Below are positions 5,212 through 8,333 of a DNA stretch of 8,333 bases, in pieces. Source of the stretch: Pseudomonadota bacterium. Its GTDB lineage: Bacteria; Pseudomonadota; Gammaproteobacteria; Burkholderiales; SG8-39. Positions within the stretch are counted from its first letter, which is position 1; the number at the start of each line of letters is the position of its first letter. The stretch lies in contig QGUL01000058.1 of the NCBI GenBank assembly GCA_003242425.1, forward strand, positions 1-8,333, in the 5' to 3' direction. The notes below the pieces were generated by a model. It was not told the origin of the DNA. It did not search any database and saw nothing but the letters and a program-made list of their open reading frames with translations. Both the position numbers and the translations under genes were made by a program.

Positions 5212-6215
5212 AACGCGAAGACGCGCTTTCCCCGCCGGTGCATCTCATCAATCCCATGACCGAGGTCGGCGGCTCGGAACTGCATACCGTGGACATGTGG
5301 CGCGTGCTGTCGCGCTACACGCGCGCCACCGTGTGGAGCGAGCGCCCGGTGGATCCGCAGCTCGCCGCGCTGGCGCCGGTCGAACGCATTCATCTCGGCA
5401 AGCTGCATTTCCCGCGTCAGGGCGTGTTCCTGTTCGTCGGCGCCTATTTCGAAGTGGGCGCCTGGTGGCGCTTCGCGCGCCCGAGCCGCACGCTGCTGCT
5501 CTACAACATCGACAATCCCAGACGGCTCGAATACGCGCTCGCGCGCCTGAGCCTGGGCGGCCGGCGGCGCGTGGAGCTGATCTACGCCTCGAAACGGCTC
5601 AAGGCCGAAGCCGGACTGCCCGGCGTCGTGGAAGACTCGCCCATCGATCTCGACCGCTATCAGCCCGCGCGCGCCGTACCCAGGAACGAGTTCGTCGTCG
5701 GACGCGCGAGCCGCGACGATCCGCTGAAGTTCTCCGACGACGATCCGGCGCTGTTCGAACGGCTCGCGGCGGCGGGCTTTCACGTGCGCATCGCCGGCGG
5801 CACCTGCCTGCGTGCCCGCATCGCGCCGCATCCGCGCATCGAGCTGCTGCCCGTGCTGTCCCCGCTCGCCATGCCGCATTTCATGCTGGGGCTGGACTGC
5901 TTCGTCTACCGCACCTCGCCGGAATGGCCGGAATCCTACGGCCGCGTGATCGCCGAGGCGATGGCCTGCGGCGTGCCGCCCGTCGTCGCCTCGAACGCGG
6001 GTATCGCCCAGCACATCCGTCACGGCGAGAACGGTTTCATCGCCGACACCAACGAGGAAGTGATGGACATCCTCCTCACGCTGCGCGAGGACCGCGAATT
6101 GCGCGCGCGCGTCGGCGTGGCCGCGCGCCGCACCATGGAGGAGCGCTACGGCGAGGAACAGCTCGCGCGCATCGCTGCCTACTACCTGCGCGGCGAGGCG
6201 GGCGTTCCGGCATGA
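5208..6215 (+). CDS. Glycosyltransferase family 4-like (GT-B fold)
   Basis: A 335-residue retaining-type GT-B glycosyltransferase. The C-terminal donor-binding half carries SPEWPESYGRVIAEAMACG (237-255) with the E-x7-E pair Glu242/Glu250. It is followed by VPPVVASNAGIAQHIRHGEN (256-275) and GF at 276-277, the standard GT4 signature. The N-terminal acceptor half has NPMTEVGGSELHTVDM (15-30), with the glycine loop typical of the first strand. At about 335 residues it is slightly short for GT4, with a compact N-terminal domain, but shows no sign of truncation. AGGA (5198-5201) lies 6 bases before the ATG, which overlaps the GNAT stop as ATGA. It should add a sugar from a nucleotide-sugar donor to the growing lipid-linked repeat unit at the cytoplasmic face. 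Donor and acceptor cannot be inferred. The stop is 13 bases before the flippase start. Confidence 0.9.
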   Translation: MKREDALSPPVHLINPMTEVGGSELHTVDMWRVLSRYTRATVWSERPVDPQLAALAPVERIHLGKLHFPRQGVFLFVGAYFEVGAWWRFARPSRTLLLYNIDNPRRLEYALARLSLGGRRRVELIYASKRLKAEAGLPGVVEDSPIDLDRYQPARAVPRNEFVVGRASRDDPLKFSDDDPALFERLAAAGFHVRIAGGTCLRARIAPHPRIELLPVLSPLAMPHFMLGLDCFVYRTSPEWPESYGRVIAEAMACGVPPVVASNAGIAQHIRHGENGFIADTNEEVMDILLTLREDRELRARVGVAARRTMEERYGEEQLARIAAYYLRGEAGVPA

Positions 6216-6219
6216 GGAG
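6214..6219 (+). promoter_or_regulatory. Ribosome binding site of the flippase
   Basis: GAGGAG overlaps the glycosyltransferase stop codon and lies 9 bases before ATG 6229, supporting that start. Confidence 0.7.
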
Positions 6220-6228
6220 CGGCGCGCG

Positions 6229-7722
6229 ATGAGCCTGTCCCAGGCGGTAGCACGCAGCGCGGGATGGACCCTCGCCATGCGCATGTCGGCGCGGATCATC
6301 GGGCTGGCGAGCACGCTCATCCTCGCGCGCCTTCTGGTGCCGGCCGATTTCGGTCTCATCGCCATGGGCACTTCGATCCTCGCCGCCCTGGACGCGGCGA
6401 CGGCCGTCGGGCTGGAATGGGCCATCATCCAGAAGCAGACGCAGGACCGCGCCCATCTCGATTCGGCGTGGACGCTCAATATCCTCATCGGCGGGCTGAA
6501 GGCGCTGCTGCTGCTCGCGCTCGTTCCGTTCGCCACGGCGGTCTATCACGAACCGCGCGTGGCGACGGTCATGGCGGTGCTCGCCGGCACCGCGCTGGTC
6601 GGCGGCTTCCGCAACATCGGCGTGGTGCTGCACGAACAGGCGCTGCGCTTCCGCCGCATCTTCTTCACCGCCCTCGCCGCCAAGCTCGCCTCCTTCGCCG
6701 TCACCGTCGTGCTCGCCTTCCGCTGGCAGAGCTACTGGGCGCTGCTCGCCGGCATGGCGACCCGCACGCTGGTCGATCTCGCGCTCAGCTATGCGCTCTT
6801 TTCCTACCGGCCGCGCCTGAGTCTGTCGCACGCGCGCGAGTTCTTCCACTTCTCCAAATGGGTGGCGTGCAACAGCGTGCTGTTCTTCATCCAGCAGCGC
6901 GGCACCGATTTCATCCTCGGCAACCGCGCCGGGCCGGCGGCGCTCGGCGCCTACAACATCGCCTACGAGATCTCCAGCCTGCCGACCACGGAGCTCACCC
7001 ACCCTCTGATGCGCGCCGTCTATCCCGGCTACTCGCGTCTGCAACAGGACCGCAAGCGGCTCGCCGAAGGTTTTCTCACAGTGTTCCAGGTGATCGCGGT
7101 GGTCTCGCTGCCCGCCGCGGCGGGACTGGCCTGCCTGGCGGACCTGTTCGTGCTCGTGCTGCTCGGCGACAAGTGGCTGTCGGTCATTCCGCTCATGGCG
7201 CCGCTCGCGCTCTTCGGCGCGATCCGTTCGCTGCAGGCGACCTTCGGCACCACCTTCCTCGCGCTCGGCCAGCAGCATTTGTCGGCGAAGCTGATGGCGC
7301 TCTACATCGTACTGGCCTTCCCGGTCTTCGCCTGGCTGCTCACCGCGTACGACCTCACCACCGCGGCCTGGGGGCTCACGGCGGTGTATCTGGCGACCGG
7401 CACTTTCAACATCACCCTGCTGCGCGCGCGCCTGCAACTGCCGGCGATGCGCATCCTCGCCGCGCTGGTGCGGCCGGTGGCGGCATCGCTTGCGATGATG
7501 GCGGCGCTCTATGCGCTCCGGACCACTTCCTACGGCCACCCCGAGGCGCTCGGCTCGCAACTCGCGCTGCTCGGGGCGTTAGTCGCGGTTGGCGCAATTG
7601 TTTACACCCTCGCGCTGCTGTTGTTGTGGAATCTAAGCGGTCGCGAGGAAGGGGCCGAGGCGCGCCTGCTGCGTCTGCTCGGCAGCTCCCTGCGCAACTG
7701 GTCGGTGAGGAGGCACACATGA
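6229..7722 (+). CDS. Wzx-type polysaccharide flippase (MOP superfamily)
   Basis: A 497-residue polytopic inner-membrane protein of the MATE/Wzx-like polysaccharide transporter group, full length for the family. The N-terminus SLSQAVARSAGWTLAMRM, then the LILARLLVPADFGLIAMG segment (about 35-52), is characteristic of the WzxC/RfbX-like branch. Long hydrophobic stretches recur through the protein, consistent with 12 to 14 helices. Clear ones lie near 90-110, 112-130, 145-165, 282-310, 355-375 and 450-470. A charged cytoplasmic tail (GREEGAEARLLRLLGSSLR) follows. It should flip the lipid-linked repeat unit made by the adjacent glycosyltransferases to the periplasmic side. Its stop overlaps the start of the next gene as ATGA. 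The substrate cannot be predicted. Confidence 0.93.
   Translation: MSLSQAVARSAGWTLAMRMSARIIGLASTLILARLLVPADFGLIAMGTSILAALDAATAVGLEWAIIQKQTQDRAHLDSAWTLNILIGGLKALLLLALVPFATAVYHEPRVATVMAVLAGTALVGGFRNIGVVLHEQALRFRRIFFTALAAKLASFAVTVVLAFRWQSYWALLAGMATRTLVDLALSYALFSYRPRLSLSHAREFFHFSKWVACNSVLFFIQQRGTDFILGNRAGPAALGAYNIAYEISSLPTTELTHPLMRAVYPGYSRLQQDRKRLAEGFLTVFQVIAVVSLPAAAGLACLADLFVLVLLGDKWLSVIPLMAPLALFGAIRSLQATFGTTFLALGQQHLSAKLMALYIVLAFPVFAWLLTAYDLTTAAWGLTAVYLATGTFNITLLRARLQLPAMRILAALVRPVAASLAMMAALYALRTTSYGHPEALGSQLALLGALVAVGAIVYTLALLLLWNLSGREEGAEARLLRLLGSSLRNWSVRRHT
7707..7713 (+). promoter_or_regulatory. Ribosome binding site of the family 2 glycosyltransferase
   Basis: GAGGAGG, 5 bases before ATG 7719, inside the end of the flippase gene. 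It is one of the strongest Shine-Dalgarno sequences in the window. Confidence 0.75.
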
Positions 7723-8288
7723 ACGCGAACGACACGCGGCCGGACACGGTGACGGTGATCATCGCCACCTACAACCGCACCGCCTACTTGCGCGAATGCC
7801 TGGAGAGCGTGCTGAAGCAAAGCCACGCGCCCGCGCAGGTGATTCTCGTCGACGACGGTTCGGAGGAGGACGTGCAAGCGGCGGTGCGCGGCTTCGCCGA
7901 CCGCATCACCTACGTCCGGCAGGAGAACGCGGGACGCCCCGCGGCCTTCAACCGCGCGCTCGGGCTCGCGACCGGCGAATGGCTGTGGTTCTTCGACGAC
8001 GACGACGTGGCGCTGCCCGACTCCATCGCGCGCCGGCTCGACGCGGCGGCGGCGCAGCCGGACGCCGACATCGTCATGAGCGAGCACTACATCGGCCACG
8101 ACGGGCCGGACGGCCGCATCGTGCGCGGCCGGCTCATCTCCGCCCGCGGTCCCACGGACCACCGCCTGTTCGTGAGCATCCTGCGCAACCATCTCTACCT
8201 GTTCCAGGGCATGCTCATCCGCCGCCGCTGTTTCGAGGCCCTGGGCGGGTTCGACACGACATTCCTGCGCCGCGCCGCCTACGAATAG
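7719..8288 (+). CDS. Glycosyltransferase family 2, apparently truncated at the right edge
   Basis: The N-terminal 189 residues of a GT-A fold, family 2 glycosyltransferase. Motifs: VTVIIATYNR (11-20), VILVDDGS (41-48) binding the nucleotide, ENAGRPAAFNRAL (69-81), and GEWLWFFDDDDVALP (86-100) with the metal-binding acidic cluster at 93-96. FQGMLIRRRCFEALGGFD (162-179) is the usual approach to the acceptor side. Right after GGFDTTFLRRAAYE the frame hits TAG (8286-8288). The family normally continues here with a D-Y/W-E/D-x-W-x-R-LA segment holding the catalytic base region and a further 80 or more residues, so the enzyme as written would be inactive. The final 50 bases contain odd G and A runs and can be read as a damaged version of that segment. 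The stop is therefore probably a sequence error or a frameshift. Coupled to the flippase by ATGA. Confidence 0.85.
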   Translation: MNANDTRPDTVTVIIATYNRTAYLRECLESVLKQSHAPAQVILVDDGSEEDVQAAVRGFADRITYVRQENAGRPAAFNRALGLATGEWLWFFDDDDVALPDSIARRLDAAAAQPDADIVMSEHYIGHDGPDGRIVRGRLISARGPTDHRLFVSILRNHLYLFQGMLIRRRCFEALGGFDTTFLRRAAYE

Positions 8289-8333
8289 ACGGGGGGCTGC
8301 CTGGCCGCCAAAAGGGCAAGGGGGTGGGCGAAA

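Noticed and set aside
5094..6536. Long minus-strand frame opposite the GT4-like glycosyltransferase and the flippase start
   Set aside because: It crosses the boundary of two well-supported genes and its composition is Arg/Ala/His-rich without motifs; shadow frame.
6076..7560. Minus-strand frame of 494 codons opposite the flippase
   Set aside because: Highly charged Glu/Arg/Gln-rich translation, the antisense of hydrophobic membrane codons; no ribosome site or domain.
7601..7635. Slightly A+T-richer patch with TTTACA near the end of the flippase, considered as an internal promoter
   Set aside because: No -10 hexamer at an acceptable distance, and the bases encode a normal hydrophobic helix of the flippase.

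Overview
The window is G+C-rich (about two thirds by eye), densely coded bacterial DNA. It carries part of an exopolysaccharide locus of the exosortase A / PEP-CTERM (EpsH) type. Gene content points to a Beta- or Gammaproteobacterium: an AMP-forming acyl ligase, a PLP decarboxylase, an acyl carrier protein and two alpha/beta hydrolases, all resembling the exosortase A system-associated families modelled as TIGR03098 to TIGR03101, sit next to glycosyltransferases and a polysaccharide flippase. No exosortase, PEP-CTERM substrate, mobile element, RNA gene or CRISPR array is visible, so the assignment rests on these accessory families and their order.

Layout: two transcription units diverge from a 238-bp intergenic region (2296-2533). 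Leftward on the minus strand run the acyl ligase (706-2295) and then the decarboxylase (709 to beyond the left edge), joined by an ATGA overlap. Rightward on the plus strand run an acyl carrier protein (2534-2818, TTG start), hydrolase 2 (2778-3626), hydrolase 1 (3581-4483), a GNAT-like acyltransferase (4480-5211), a GT4-like glycosyltransferase (5208-6215), a Wzx-type flippase (6229-7722) and a family 2 glycosyltransferase (7719-8288). The last is cut short by a stop codon that looks like a sequence error or a recent frameshift. Genes overlap or nearly touch throughout, so translational coupling within a single operon is likely.

How they may work together (inference): the ligase would activate a carboxylic acid as its adenylate and load it onto the carrier protein or CoA. 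The decarboxylase would modify an amino-acid-like substrate, and the hydrolases and GNAT protein would process or transfer the acyl group, perhaps onto a sugar of the exopolysaccharide. The glycosyltransferases build the lipid-linked repeat unit and the flippase exports it. The chemistry of the ligase/decarboxylase/carrier/hydrolase module is, as far as I know, not experimentally established, and it is the most interesting content here.

The intergenic region holds two dyads: a 10-bp inverted repeat built from two ACAATGT half-sites (2439-2471), and a shorter one (2349-2371) overlapping a plausible sigma-54 -24/-12 element facing the ligase. Together they suggest activator-dependent control of the divergent operons.
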